From Verticillium longisporum (taxonomy: Eukaryota > Ascomycota > Sordariomycetes > Glomerellales > Plectosphaerellaceae), in assembly GCA_019188255.1 (NCBI GenBank), contig JAETXT010000013.1, forward strand, positions 372,001 to 436,000: a DNA stretch of 64,000 nucleotides, written 5' to 3'. Made by a program: the position numbers and the translations under genes. Numbering within the stretch: the stretch's first letter is position 1; each line of letters begins with the position of its first letter. Shown here one piece after another: positions 1-11,300 of the stretch. The notes beneath the pieces were generated by a model. It saw nothing but the letters and a program-made list of their open reading frames with translations. It was not told the origin of the DNA and made no database searches.

Positions 1-1026
1 GCAGCTTTACCCTCCGCTTTACTGTCCACTCCACCTCACCCATTCTCCACAGCACGCTTGCCTGGCCCATCACACCCTGCCCTATCCGATCTGACAAGGG
101 CCAACACTCGATCCTGCCTTCCGCCTCCCGCCTTACTCCGAAGCATAGAGTAGTGCGACTGGCGGGCCAAGCGCAGGGTAGCAGCAGAATCCAAGCTTCT
201 GTGAGCACGGGGTACGGGTCCTCGCAACAGATTGTGTGTTCCGCGTTGCGTCTCTCGGCACTACTCCCACTACATATCTGTCAGGAGCCATCTCTTGACC
301 TCCCAGGTCACGACCAATATTCATCCTCAGAATTCTTGCGACGAGCAACAACATCATCACATCAACCTCAAGGCATTGACGCCACCCCGGTACACGCAGG
401 CGCGTCTCCCATCATCCGAAATCTAGCCCCTGCACCCTGTGTACGATCACCGCGCTTCGACGACCAGGGGCTCGCCCGGCTCGGGACCCTTTCGAACTAC
501 CCGCGCTCAGACCTTGAAGAACCCCTCCCACCTTGAGCCGTACAAAGTTCGAGGATCCCCCGCCATTCAAGAGTGCGCTCTACCTGTCGATCTGTCTCTC
601 CTCTGCCATCTTACGGATCGACTACGCTGGATCAAAGCATTTCGACATCAGACGAAAGCGGATTCAGTCTAGCACATTATTTTTCCATCTTGCTTGGGTG
701 TTTAGTCACTTACGAGCTCGAGAACGCGTGCAGTCTTCTTGCGCGAAAGAGTTTCGACAACCTGGACATCTTGCAAGGCAGGAGGAGGACGATTCTCAAA
801 GATCGGTTTTGAAAGAGCTTCAGCATTCATCTAGAGCAACAGATCAACCGTATCCGACAACAGACTGTCACGAAAGTGCCAGACTACGATTTCGTCTTGG
901 CCGACGGGCAACTCCTGCCTGGTGCTTGACATCAAGGCCCAAATTGCAAAAGCAGCAGACACTGGGTCGTTGTACCAGCGGAACTTCAACATCTTCCCTG
1001 CTGGTCGGAGGCCGTTGCTTGACAAG
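1..1026 (+). other. 5' leader/promoter region of the velvet gene
   Basis: Pyrimidine-rich sequence typical of fungal promoters and leaders, with several short overlapping open frames that match nothing I recognise. No upstream coding exon for the velvet protein could be supported, because the frame joining the velvet start is closed shortly upstream by a stop. The short frames could act as upstream ORFs if the leader is long, but that is inference. Confidence 0.4.
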
Positions 1027-2268
1027 ATGGCAGGTCTTGCCAATGTTCAGTCATATTCTGGCCTCGACTCTCCGCAAGACACGATCATATCGAGCGGCGA
1101 CTACGTACTCACAATGTGCCAAGAGCCAGTCATTGGACTTGTGGCAGGTGGGAAAGACAAGGGTGAGCATTATTGTCCGCCTCAGATCCGTGGGTTTCTG
1201 ACAAGTTCTAGATCGGAAGCCACTAGACCCTCCCCCGGTTGTGAAGCTTGACGTGTCACACCAGCGCGATCCAGCAGGACTATTCCTATCGAGTAAGACA
1301 GAAGCCACCGAAGGATCATATCGTGCGAAGCTAATCAACCGGAAGATCCATACAACATCCTTACGTGCCATCAAGTCAAAGTAGGAGACCACAACATCGA
1401 AACGGCCGTTCCCGGAAACAAACACGTCGGTACAGTCGTCTGTTCGCAGCAAAGGCTCAAAGACAAAGATAATCAGGACGTGGCGTATTTTGTCTTTGGC
1501 GACGTTTCTGTCAAAGTGGAAGGGCGTTTTCGTCTAGTTTTCACCCTTTTCGACATGGGCGGTCAAGACTGCACGCAACTCGCGTCGATCAAGTCTCAGC
1601 CTTTCAATATCTTTCCAAACATACTATTCCCTGGCCTCAACGAGTCAACCTACTTGACCCCCGCGTTTATGGTTCTAGGCGTGCGTGTCAGAATACGCAA
1701 AGACTCTCGGCAATCTCAGACTTCGAAGCGCAACAAACGAGTTGCTGAGCGGTTCAACGACTACATGGACAATACTCGGCCCCAGCAGCGCCAAAGAGTT
1801 GGCTCATCTGCTGGCTTTGTTACCCCGAGCCTGGGCGCCAGTTCGTCACAGCAATTTTCGTCTACGATCGCAGCAAGTCATGGCAGCGCATCAGCCTCTC
1901 TGACACAGCAAGCCTCACACGCGCCATTACGCTACACTCTGGGTTCCTTTGCGCAGCCGAGTCTCAACACAGGAGAAGGGGCAGCGCATGAACACCCACG
2001 TCAATCCCTAAGCATACTACCCGGTCTGGCTTCTCACCGGAGCCAGGAAGGTCTTCCCCTCGGGGTCAATTATCCTTCGAGTGGTGTGGGCATAGACAAC
2101 GTCTTTGGGTCCTTGGCTCCTAACATGAGCATGAATCCGTTCCCCTCACCAGCCCACAGCAGCGATAGTGGCCTTCCTTCGAGCGTCAGCATGCATGGCA
2201 GCAGCGGCCCCCCAGCAGATCGCTTCCCTGATTCGGGCCACGGACTGTGGGGTCGGGACTACTCCTGA
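1027..2268 (+). CDS. vosA: Velvet-family developmental regulator, VosA-like
   Basis: Velvet proteins are NF-kappaB-like DNA-binding regulators that link fungal development, spore maturation and secondary metabolism. I infer three exons: 1027-1162, 1212-1292 and 1346-2268, with phase-1 GT-AG introns of 49 and 53 bp; the second has a CTAAT branch site. The spliced product is 379 aa. Visible velvet landmarks are the N-terminal DYVLTMCQEP strand, RKPLDPPPVVKLDV across the first junction, QRLKDKDNQDVAYFVFGDVSVKVEGRF-type core (residues about 105-135), then FPGLNESTYL and GVRVRIRKDSR. The C-terminal half is Ser/Gly/Pro-rich, as in VosA. ATG 1027 is the first in-frame ATG; a further upstream exon is possible. 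VosA fits best by the short N terminus and the DPPPVV context, but VelB or VelC cannot be excluded without a tree. Confidence 0.75.
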
Positions 2269-2421
2269 TGTTACTTGCGAGACTCGAAGTTGGACATTGA
2301 GTCGAGCGTTTGCGGCGTTGCAGGTGCGATTGTTGGGTTTTCCGGGAGGGATGGAGAGGGGGGACCAAGGGGGCTTGTGATGGTTGGCGTCTACGGCATA
2401 TACCCATGTGCAACTTTGTTT

Positions 2422-2426
2422 ACTTT
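2422..2426. repeat. Target-site duplication ACTTT, left copy
   Basis: The five bases ACTTT directly abut the left LTR and recur at 8300-8304 directly after the right LTR, as expected for Copia integrase. Confidence 0.9.
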
Positions 2427-2639
2427 TGTCACCACGGAATTGAACAAAGTGGATTGATTGTTGTTAAGGTACAAAAGGAGACTTCCAGAAGTCCAAACGA
2501 AGGTAATTGGTCAGATCCAGCATCGGTAAGGAGTCTTACCGGGGCGATAACGACAGAACAAATGCATCAAATGAGGACTCCACATTTGGGATGAAAGTAC
2601 TCCTGGGTCACAGAACAGAACCTTGCCTGATCGGCAACA
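2427..2639 (-). repeat. 3' LTR of the Copia element
   Basis: 213 bp, apparently identical to 8087-8299. In element orientation it starts TGTTGCC and ends GTGACA. A purine-rich tract lies immediately inside it (2640-2650 on the plus strand reads CACCCCCTCAG), which serves as the plus-strand primer in this family. Confidence 0.93.
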
Positions 2640-2844
2640 CACCCCCTCAGATGGGTAGGCGAGCCTCTCTCTGACCATCTGAACCACGAAAGATCAGGCA
2701 GATGCCTGTTGGCGGCTTTTGGTAGAGAATTTGGTGCCTTTGGAACAGTTGGCGTTCTCAGGGCAGATGAAGGAAATCGTGCTTGTGAAGCAAATAAGGA
2801 TGTGTGTAAGTGTTAGGAGAGGTGGGCGAAATTGAGCAAGCTGT

Positions 2845-5800
2845 TCACTGGTGGACCGCTGGTACGCACTCCATCTGCAGAAGCTTCACGAAGTTCTGAT
2901 GCTTCTGAGTCGGGAGAATCTTTGTAAGCCCATCGCTCACTATCTTGTCAGTGCTCATCCAGTCCACGGATATCTTCCCCTGTCTGACTGTTTGTCGGAT
3001 CCAAAGACGATGGATGTCAACATGCTTGAGCTTCGTAGTGGCTTGAGGCCTCTCACTAGTGAGTAACAGCAGCGTTTGGCGGTTATCACAGAACATCTGG
3101 ATCGGAACCTTGCCATGAAAACGTAGCTGAAGCTCCTTGATCAGACGAAGAGTGGCAAGGTAGTTCCTCGCTGCGACACTGAGGGCCACCAGCTCAGCTT
3201 CGGTGCTAGAAGTGACCACGGATCGCTGCTTTGTAGCTTTCCAGTCAATTGGACCTCCAAAGAGCATGGTGGTGTATCCTTGTGAACTAAATCTGGTGAT
3301 GGGATCATCGCCGAATGATGCGTCGCTCGCACAATACAGCGATGTAGAATGGTCTCCTGATCCTCCGTAGGACAGCGAGAGAGTCCTTGTGCGATAGAGG
3401 TAGCGGAGACAGTGGTCTGCTGCAAGGTGATGGAGTTCTGTCGGCCTGAGCAGAGACTCCGCAAGTCTTGAGGCAGCTTTGGCCACATCAGGTCGTGTTG
3501 TGGTTGCTGCGTAATTGATGGAACCAATTTTGCGTTGGTATAGTTGAATGGATTCAGCAGAGGCTTCGTAATCCTTTGGAGCAGGTGCTGGGTCTGTTGA
3601 TAGAGGCGTCAAATGACCTCTGGTGGATGGCTGGAGGTTGAGGTCCTTCATCTTTTCAGTGATGTAGTTCTCCAGAGACAGCCAGAGCTTGCGCTGGCTA
3701 CGATCTCTGACCACTCTGATGCCTAAGAACCATCTGACCTCGCCAAGTTCTCGCATCTCGAACAGAGACTTGAGCTGGCTCTTCAGCTCTTCGGCCGCTT
3801 GGCGATCCTCTTTGCGGTTCATGAGGATGATGTCGTCAACGTAGAAGAACATGATCATGCCTCTGCCCATGAAGACACAGTTATCTTCCTCGAGAGCCAC
3901 GAGGCCGATCTTCCGCATAGCCTCGGACAGCAGCTTGTGCCAGAGAAGCGGTGATCGGCGCAAACCGTACAAAGCTCTCTTCAGCTTGAAAATCGTGCGC
4001 CTCTGTGGAGCGCCCTTCTTCTGTTGCATCTCCTGCATGAGATCCCAGCCCTGAGGGGCCCAGACGTAGACTGTCTCGTCGAGGTGTGCATTTGGAAAGG
4101 CGTTGACGGCATCCAACTGGTGCGTGTCTAGGTCAAACTCTGCACAGATGGCCATCAACGTTCTGAACGTCTTGGCTGCCAGTGTCGACGCGTATGTTTC
4201 CATCTCATTCTTGGGCTGTTGGTCTCCTCGTACGCAGAGCCTGGCCTTGAACTTGGTCACGTAGCCGGTGGAGTCAACCTTGTATTTCCAGACCCAGGTC
4301 AACCCGAGAACCTTGTGTATTTCCTGGTCGACCGATTCGAAGGGGACTTGCTCGATTGTGTCCATATTTTCAATGGTGTTGACCTCCTGGACGCTTGCTT
4401 CTAGCCACTGCTTTTTGTGATCAGAATGAAGCATCTCCTTCCAGGATCTTGGCTCCGCGGGCATATCTGTTCGGAGAAGCGGTTTCTTGTTCGATGGAGT
4501 CTGAGTGTGAAAGAATGAGTATTCCACGGTCAAATGTGATGATGGAGGCATTTTCTTGCTGCGGCGGGCTCCTAGAGCCTGGTCGGTGGGGGTGCCGTCT
4601 TTGAACTGTGACGGCTTTCTGTCTCTAGCGCTCCTTCGAGTGCCTTGGATTTGTGTTGATGGCGACGGCTGTGGGGCTGGTGCCACTGATGGTCGGGCCT
4701 CCACAGTCTCTGTCTCGTCTTCAGCTGAACTTTGATCAGCTGGTGTGTGTTGAGGTGTTGATTCAGGGCTCCGAGCTACTTCGATAGTGTCTTCAATAGC
4801 CTCTTCAGTCACTTGAATGGTGTCTGGCACGGGGATCGTGTCTTCCACAGCATCTTCAGCCCCTTGAATGGTGTCTATTACGGCATCTTCCACCCCCTCA
4901 GAGACAGCTGGCTGGCCTTGTCCAGTCTCCGTCTCTGGAGTTGGACGTGGTGACGGCAGGACATCATCTCTGCTGGCTGTGTGACCTTCCCGGGGTCGCA
5001 GTATCTCCGCGTTGATCTTTCCTCCAAGTTGGAATGTCCGGGCTTTCTCGAACAGGTCGATGGTGGCAACATCGAACTCGTCAATGTCCAGTGACGAGTT
5101 GAAAGGATTCTGGGCGTCCGCAACGGGCACGTCCAAAGCCTGGAATTCGTCCTGTAGAATTGGCTTTGGGGATTGGGCGTCCTTGAAAACTGTGGACTCA
5201 TCGAAACCCACGTCTCTTGTCCTCAATACTGCTTTCATCTCTGGAACCCAGATTCTGTATATGTTGCTGCTGTCGTATCCACAGAGATAGCCGATGTGGG
5301 CTCTCGGAGCCAGCTTCTGCTTTCGGTTACGTCCCTCTTGGGCGTCTGCCGTGAGAGGATACGCCCTGCATCCGTATCTTCGCAGGTGAGCCAGGCCTGG
5401 AGCCGTAGTTCGAGCGGCAAGGCCCTTGGAGTTGAGCCAGTCGTTCAGCCTTCCTTCTGGTGTCGCCCACTGTAGGCGTCCCTTCGGCGTGAGATTGTGG
5501 AGATATGCAGCGGTTTGTACCACCTCTGGCCACAAATCCTCCGGGAACCCAGCAGCCGAGGTAAGGGTTCTTGCGATGGTGAATATCGTGCCTCCATTGC
5601 GTTCTGCGGCACCGTTCTGTTCTGGTGTCCTTGCGGCTGATCTCTCCAAGAGAATGCCGCGCTCTTCTGACCAAGTAACCAGATTGCTGCGTAGTGCTGA
5701 GTCCCAGTCAACTCTCAGGACCTTGATGACCAGATGGTACTGTCTCCAGAGAAACATCTCAAAGTTGATAAACGCCTGGAAGCCATCTGCTCTGGCAGGC

Positions 5801-7710
5801 AGAATCCTGACAACAATCTTCCCCGAATATGCGTCCGTTATTACAAGGCACGACTCCATGCCGTTGTACGACTTCCCAGGGCTGAAGAAGTCCAGGTTGA
5901 CGCGCTCAAATGGATTCGTCGTCGTGTACGTTGGCTGTCTCCGAGATACAATCTTCTTGGATTTCGCTACCCCGCAAGACTCGCATTCGAATGTTGTTGG
6001 CCCTTTCACCCCAACTCCAGTACAGCTGTATGGCAGCTGCTGTATGGCCTCTGGGTGGGCATGAGCCAGCCGTTCGTGCCAGAGCCTCGAGTCGCTGACC
6101 ATCGCGGCTCTCTGCTTCTTGGAGTGATAGAAGGAAGTGGTGCTATGTAGGGTGTTCACCGCATACTGGCCACCCTTCTCCTGAAGTGGGATCTCTGAGC
6201 CAGTGGCTGGGTTGAACAGCATGTTCCTGAGCGAGTCCAGTCCGAGTCCTTGGCGTTGGAGCTGCCTGGCTGAAATAAGCGTCGTCGGGTAGTCTTTGAT
6301 GTACGAGACATCATGGCAGGTGATGCTGATGACGTTCTGCTTGCTGTCGAGGGTGTCGATGGCCATCGTGCCATGCCCTTCGACGGGGCTTGATTTGCCT
6401 CCTCCTGTGCTGTATCTTACAGTGTCGGTGGCCTCGCGAAAGTTGGTGAGGAGGTCTTTGTTGTTGGTTATATGGTTGGGTGTACCCGAGTCGATCAGGA
6501 ACTCGTGACGGAGATCCCCTCCTCGGTTTGTCCGTTGAAACTCGTCCGAATCAGCGACGGAGAAGTTGCTCATGAAGTTGGTGTACTCGTCATCGCAGCT
6601 CTGTTCATCATCGTCACCGAGGAAGTTGTTAAAAGCAGAGACGGCGACTCCACTGGTGCCTCTTGCCTCCTGCCGCTTCTTTTTGTCCTCCTTGATTTTC
6701 TCGTTCCAGAATTGCAATGTGCTTGGCTTCATCCTTTTCTTCGCTTCGTCAATGTAGTCCAGCAGGCTCTGATCGGATTGATAGCTCTTCTTCCTCCGGT
6801 GTTCTGCGATATTTGGGCACAGACAGATGGGCTGACACGCCTTGGGTGCCCTCTTCTGCTGTACACAGTCGCAGAATGGTCTGCGAGAAGGCGAGCTGTT
6901 TGGCTGTTGAGGAGAGTCACGATGGGAATCCTGGGCACTCGTCCGATCACTTTGACCATTCCGGTCCTTGCCCATGAAGGTCACCGAGTCGCTGTAGAAG
7001 GACGTCTGAGATGGCTTGGTGGTGAGGCGATGCGGTTGGTAGTCTCTAAGGTAGCTCTTGTACCTCAACGCCAGTACCTTCCCTCCATCACGATCATCCA
7101 GCTCCCGGCGAACTTGGTGGGCGCACTCTGCTTCGGCCCACCCTGGAGACACGGAAAGAATTGCCCGAAGGAATTGAACATTTTGATCTGCGGCTTCTTT
7201 AAGCTGAGGAATCCCGTGCTTCTCAACTTCGATACAGAGTAGGATGAAGTCGTCAACCCACTTCTCATGGTCCATCTTCTTGATCATCGCCATATGCTCC
7301 TCCCAGCGCTGGCGAATGTATTGTTTCTGTCCCATGTCGGAAGGGGCGAAGTGGTCCTTCAACGCCTTGAGCCACTCCTGGCTGCTTTCCTCGTTCATGA
7401 AGACGGCCGAAAGGCTCCTGTCGACTGTGTTGAGGATGTATTTCTGGACCTCCTGGAGGCCCGCTGACTCCCTGTTGTAGATGTCCAAATGGATCTTGTA
7501 CAACGTCAGCAGTGTGCTGAGATCTCGCGTCTCATCTTCGAATGACGGTGCTGTTGGCTTCTTGGCCCTCTTGGGCCGTCTGTCAGCCTCTTTGTCTGGG
7601 TCGACTAGATCCCAGGCCTCGTAGGAGGTCGCCACGGCTCTGACGGAGTTGAGCCATGTCCTCCATTCCTCCCTCCTTGTAAGTGTCACTCTGTGCTTAC
7701 CAGAGTCCAT
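2845..7710 (-). CDS. Copia gag-pol polyprotein
   Basis: A single 1621-codon ORF. Order of domains: gag (about 1-280); a Cys-rich patch around 283-308 that is not a standard CX2CX4HX4C knuckle; aspartic protease with FLIDSGTPNH (about 402-411); the HHCC GAG-pre-integrase motif with WHERLAHAHPE and CESCG (about 540-580); integrase catalytic core with LDFF, VDWDSA and EQNGAAERNGG (about 607-710); reverse transcriptase with FYVDDII (about 1288); and RNase H with ASDASF and STEAEL (about 1463-1505). Integrase before RT defines Copia (Pseudoviridae). No stop or frame break is seen, so it may be functional. The start is the first ATG after the leader at 7711-8086. Confidence 0.95.
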   Translation of the reverse strand: MDSGKHRVTLTRREEWRTWLNSVRAVATSYEAWDLVDPDKEADRRPKRAKKPTAPSFEDETRDLSTLLTLYKIHLDIYNRESAGLQEVQKYILNTVDRSLSAVFMNEESSQEWLKALKDHFAPSDMGQKQYIRQRWEEHMAMIKKMDHEKWVDDFILLCIEVEKHGIPQLKEAADQNVQFLRAILSVSPGWAEAECAHQVRRELDDRDGGKVLALRYKSYLRDYQPHRLTTKPSQTSFYSDSVTFMGKDRNGQSDRTSAQDSHRDSPQQPNSSPSRRPFCDCVQQKRAPKACQPICLCPNIAEHRRKKSYQSDQSLLDYIDEAKKRMKPSTLQFWNEKIKEDKKKRQEARGTSGVAVSAFNNFLGDDDEQSCDDEYTNFMSNFSVADSDEFQRTNRGGDLRHEFLIDSGTPNHITNNKDLLTNFREATDTVRYSTGGGKSSPVEGHGTMAIDTLDSKQNVISITCHDVSYIKDYPTTLISARQLQRQGLGLDSLRNMLFNPATGSEIPLQEKGGQYAVNTLHSTTSFYHSKKQRAAMVSDSRLWHERLAHAHPEAIQQLPYSCTGVGVKGPTTFECESCGVAKSKKIVSRRQPTYTTTNPFERVNLDFFSPGKSYNGMESCLVITDAYSGKIVVRILPARADGFQAFINFEMFLWRQYHLVIKVLRVDWDSALRSNLVTWSEERGILLERSAARTPEQNGAAERNGGTIFTIARTLTSAAGFPEDLWPEVVQTAAYLHNLTPKGRLQWATPEGRLNDWLNSKGLAARTTAPGLAHLRRYGCRAYPLTADAQEGRNRKQKLAPRAHIGYLCGYDSSNIYRIWVPEMKAVLRTRDVGFDESTVFKDAQSPKPILQDEFQALDVPVADAQNPFNSSLDIDEFDVATIDLFEKARTFQLGGKINAEILRPREGHTASRDDVLPSPRPTPETETGQGQPAVSEGVEDAVIDTIQGAEDAVEDTIPVPDTIQVTEEAIEDTIEVARSPESTPQHTPADQSSAEDETETVEARPSVAPAPQPSPSTQIQGTRRSARDRKPSQFKDGTPTDQALGARRSKKMPPSSHLTVEYSFFHTQTPSNKKPLLRTDMPAEPRSWKEMLHSDHKKQWLEASVQEVNTIENMDTIEQVPFESVDQEIHKVLGLTWVWKYKVDSTGYVTKFKARLCVRGDQQPKNEMETYASTLAAKTFRTLMAICAEFDLDTHQLDAVNAFPNAHLDETVYVWAPQGWDLMQEMQQKKGAPQRRTIFKLKRALYGLRRSPLLWHKLLSEAMRKIGLVALEEDNCVFMGRGMIMFFYVDDIILMNRKEDRQAAEELKSQLKSLFEMRELGEVRWFLGIRVVRDRSQRKLWLSLENYITEKMKDLNLQPSTRGHLTPLSTDPAPAPKDYEASAESIQLYQRKIGSINYAATTTRPDVAKAASRLAESLLRPTELHHLAADHCLRYLYRTRTLSLSYGGSGDHSTSLYCASDASFGDDPITRFSSQGYTTMLFGGPIDWKATKQRSVVTSSTEAELVALSVAARNYLATLRLIKELQLRFHGKVPIQMFCDNRQTLLLLTSERPQATTKLKHVDIHRLWIRQTVRQGKISVDWMSTDKIVSDGLTKILPTQKHQNFVKLLQMECVPAVHQ

Positions 7711-8086
7711 CTTGAGGATCCCTGGGCGTTGTCGGAGACCGTCGGGGAGGTCGTTCGATGGTCGCGACTGATCGCGTGTATGTTGAATATCATCAATTGA
7801 CCCCGCGTGTACTCAAGCCCTAGGCCACACGTCTCGGAGGTTCAATTGGTCTTGAGGAGCTGATTTCTCCTGCTTCGATGTGTCGTGGAGAGATGATCGC
7901 TCTCCTGGAGGATGTCGGTAACGGCCCTTGGCCAGTGGTCGTCAATGGCGAAACGTCGCGTCAATTGACTGTTGAAGTGCAGCGGCGATTCAGCTGTAGA
8001 CAGCTTCGCAGCAGGCGTATTGGCCGTAGGCGCCCTGCTGTAGATATCGAAGGTCAAGGAGCTGTATCGTCGCCCGGGCTCATAAC
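7711..8086 (-). promoter_or_regulatory. Copia 5' untranslated leader with primer-binding site
   Basis: Leader between the 5' LTR and gag. Directly inside the LTR, in element orientation, the sequence begins GTTATGAGCCC. This is the complement of the anticodon-loop segment GGGCTCATAAC of initiator methionine tRNA, rather than of a tRNA 3' end. Priming by a cleaved half-tRNA-iMet is established for Drosophila copia and yeast Ty5; here it is inferred from the match. Confidence 0.7.
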
Positions 8087-8299
8087 TGTCACCACGGAAT
8101 TGAACAAAGTGGATTGATTGTTGTTAAGGTACAAAAGGAGACTTCCAGAAGTCCAAACGAAGGTAATTGGTCAGATCCAGCATCGGTAAGGAGTCTTACC
8201 GGGGCGATAACGACAGAACAAATGCATCAAATGAGGACTCCACATTTGGGATGAAAGTACTCCTGGGTCACAGAACAGAACCTTGCCTGATCGGCAACA
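8087..8299 (-). repeat. 5' LTR of the Copia element
   Basis: 213 bp, matching 2427-2639 throughout by eye, and followed directly by the ACTTT duplication (8300-8304). As the 5' LTR it should hold the element promoter. Confidence 0.93.
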
Positions 8300-8304
8300 A
8301 CTTT

Positions 8305-11300
8305 CTCCTATGTCGTTCGTGTAAGATATGACGGACCAGAGTCCTGAACCACATATACATGTACCACGGTTCTCTCTTACCTGTCTACCGTACTCTTTGT
8401 ACATATGAGACATATGTCATTCTAACAGACCATACTATTGGGGCTTCCTCGCCTCTGACTTTTGCTGTTTATCCCCGGTTGGCGAGTAAACTATGGATGC
8501 CTTTCGATCCCAGGTTGGATGCATGCATGACTCAGCATGCTCGTTCCCTTACCCAGAAGCCATGCACTATGGTCAAAGCGTTTCTTGATGCGATGAACCC
8601 AGCCTTGTCTACCCAACACGGCTTCTCCAGGCGGACGAGTTCTGCGACTTACATCTGATAGACTCCCATGACCAATCCTGCCCGTCAAAGGTTGACTGTC
8701 CGTGACGACTCGGTCTTCTTTCATGCAGTCGCCCACCTGCCACCTCTTCGTCTCACCTGCGACAGCAGATCAGGACGCGGATCGCCACACCCCTTGCACC
8801 CTTTGTTTGACCGAAGCGCGGCAGAGGGCGACGACTCGGCGAAGGCCGGCTTTGGGATCTCGGTCTCGATCCGGCCGATCAAGATGGCATCTGCTACGTC
8901 TTCGGAATCATCGAGGCCCTGATCACCACAGGGATCGCTGGACGAACAGGTCAGACGAACAACGTTCGTCGCGTTCGCGTTCGACCTGTCGTGTTTGATC
9001 GTCTCCAGGTGTCGCTTCGTCGCGGGTTTTGGAAAAAGAGGGGGGAGGCAGGGGCTGAGCCTCGCCCACCTCTGTCAGCTTATGAACGACGTGTGTGTGC
9101 TTTTCTGACGGCGTTGGGCTTGGAGCTTGCTTGATCATAACTGATCAAAATGGGCAACTCACCAAGGGCAGGGGCGCTGGAGAATCCGTTGGTCAGGCTG
9201 AATGAAAGATGAGCTGGTTTCTCGCGGTGTGCAGCTGTCATCCTTAGGAGATGATGCTCCGAGAGGCCTCATGGTTTCTGTCGGCCTTGACTTTGGTGCC
9301 CAGATGTCAACGGACGGGAAGCTTAGCGTTGGCGGATTCGAGATGCAGAAGACTACATCATGCGATCGGGAAGTACGAGGATGGGAATGCCGACATGTTG
9401 CAGCAAGCAACTGCAAATCATGACATTCAGGGCTCATCTTGGGGGGTTGCACACAATCCGACTCTATGCTGACAACATGCCAGGCAGGCTCATGCGGTGA
9501 GCCACCGGTCAAAAAGCGATGCAAATGATGATGGATATGATGAAGTCATTGGATTAAGACACAAAGACTGTTTCAAGCACTGCTCAGCACCCCCACAAAC
9601 CTGTTAACTGTGCGGCATCTCTAACTACACTTCCGTATGTCAAATATGCTTCCGGCTAAGTTTGTAATCGGTATGTGTCTTGTCAACGTTCCCTCACACG
9701 CTGTATCTCTGGCCGTACCTGCAACAAGATCACCCTGGGCATACTCCATGATGACCGGGGTAAAGAGTAGAATGAGTGAGAACAATGATGATTCGATCGT
9801 CCGGATCATCTTTGATCGGAGGTACCTGGCCAGATTTGTCACAAGATGAATGTAGCCGGCGATTTTAATCAAGAGACTGAGGCTCTCGGAGTTTCGGTCA
9901 TCATTTCGGTGTTGATCACGTCAGGCGCCCGTTGAAGACCTCGGTGTGCCACATCTACCGTTGGGTTGCAATCCTTCTGTCAGAACTACGGTGAGATCTG
10001 CCGCCGAAATCGTGACTCGCTCAAGCCTCAGCCAACTAACTTGCCTCACACACAATGGAACCGCTTGCCGAAAGCCTCCTGCGTTCATACACACGATATG
10101 CTATGGGCCAACCGAAGTATGCCTCATCGACAGATCCACCAGCTGTCAGCATGGCAAACCAGTCTGGGTAGGAGCAGGGAGTGGACACAATTGTTGGGGC
10201 TGCCGTCGTCTTGCCACGGCTGCCTTCAGTTCCGACGATAGGACAGGAAAACAGGATGTCAACGGTGGCCATCCGCCCATTGGGCAGATCACCATGCCTG
10301 GTGCCGCCGTAATATTCGTGAGCCGCCCTATATCAGGCGTCACATAAGACGTGCCGCCATTTATCGTTCGTGTAGCTCCGGACCAACGTGACCTTTTTCA
10401 GATTGCCTGATATGGCATGGAAGGGCCTCGATCTCGGTGGTCGCAAGCTTGTCCATCGACGCCGCCTGGTCAACTAGGTCTTTCCGAGCTATTCCCCCAT
10501 GCCCTCCAAGTGACTATCGTAGGCGATTTATGAAGTTTCCATATCTCCGTTGTGTGACATGGTAGAACGGGGAGGCCCGCAGAAGCTTGGGCTCTCTCGT
10601 GGCCTTTGCGAGCTCCAGAACCGATGAGGTGCTACCGAGCCGACGTGTTTACCGGCCGGGCAACTTTACTGAGCCTTTTCCTTCTCGGTCCATCACACCA
10701 CACCCTCTCTTCACCTGGGAAGCTGTCCCGTCCCACAGCCAGCAAACCAAGGCAGGCCATGCATACCACCTGCAGCGTCGCTATGGCCAGACGCCCCGGA
10801 AGTATCCCAAGTATCAGCGCCTCAACAGTGACCTCTGCAGATCGCGACGCGCACGTTGACCCTTTTATTTGTCTCCCCAGGAAGAATCCGTCGCTCCTTT
10901 CGAGCGTGTCTCAACAACCGGATCACCCGAACAGGCCAATACACTTCCGCTTCCACAACGTCGCCGCGCTCGAAGAGGAAAGGCCCCAATCCCAGCCAGT
11001 TCACCGATCGAAATGCTATGCAACGCTGCGGCGCCCTCGGCTGCTTCTAGGCCCACGCCTCCCCTGTAAGCTCGACCCTCTTCCAGCTACCCTCTCGCAT
11101 CACCAACACCCCACACCATTGCAAGTGCCAGTCGACTCGACCTCCATCGAGGTGCCAATTCGCCCCTCCCCCCCTCCCCTTTGCCGTCCCCATGTCCTTG
11201 CACTTTCTCGGATGGCGCATATGTGTGTATCGCAGTGTCTGGGATGCCTGGCACCTCATCGACAGTCTCGACTCCGCTGCGCCGGGTCTTTGTCCGACGA

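Larger units (their letters stand above)
2427..8299 (-). mobile_element. Complete Ty1/Copia LTR retrotransposon
   Basis: A 5873 bp element on the minus strand. Both ends carry a 213 bp LTR (2427-2639 and 8087-8299) that looks identical base for base and starts TG and ends CA. It is flanked by the direct repeat ACTTT at 2422-2426 and 8300-8304, a 5 bp target duplication. Inside lie a primer-binding site beside the right LTR, one gag-pol ORF, and a purine tract (GAGGGGG on the minus strand) beside the left LTR. Identical LTRs plus an unbroken ORF indicate recent insertion and possible activity. It inserted about 160 bp past the velvet stop codon, in opposite orientation. Confidence 0.96.
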
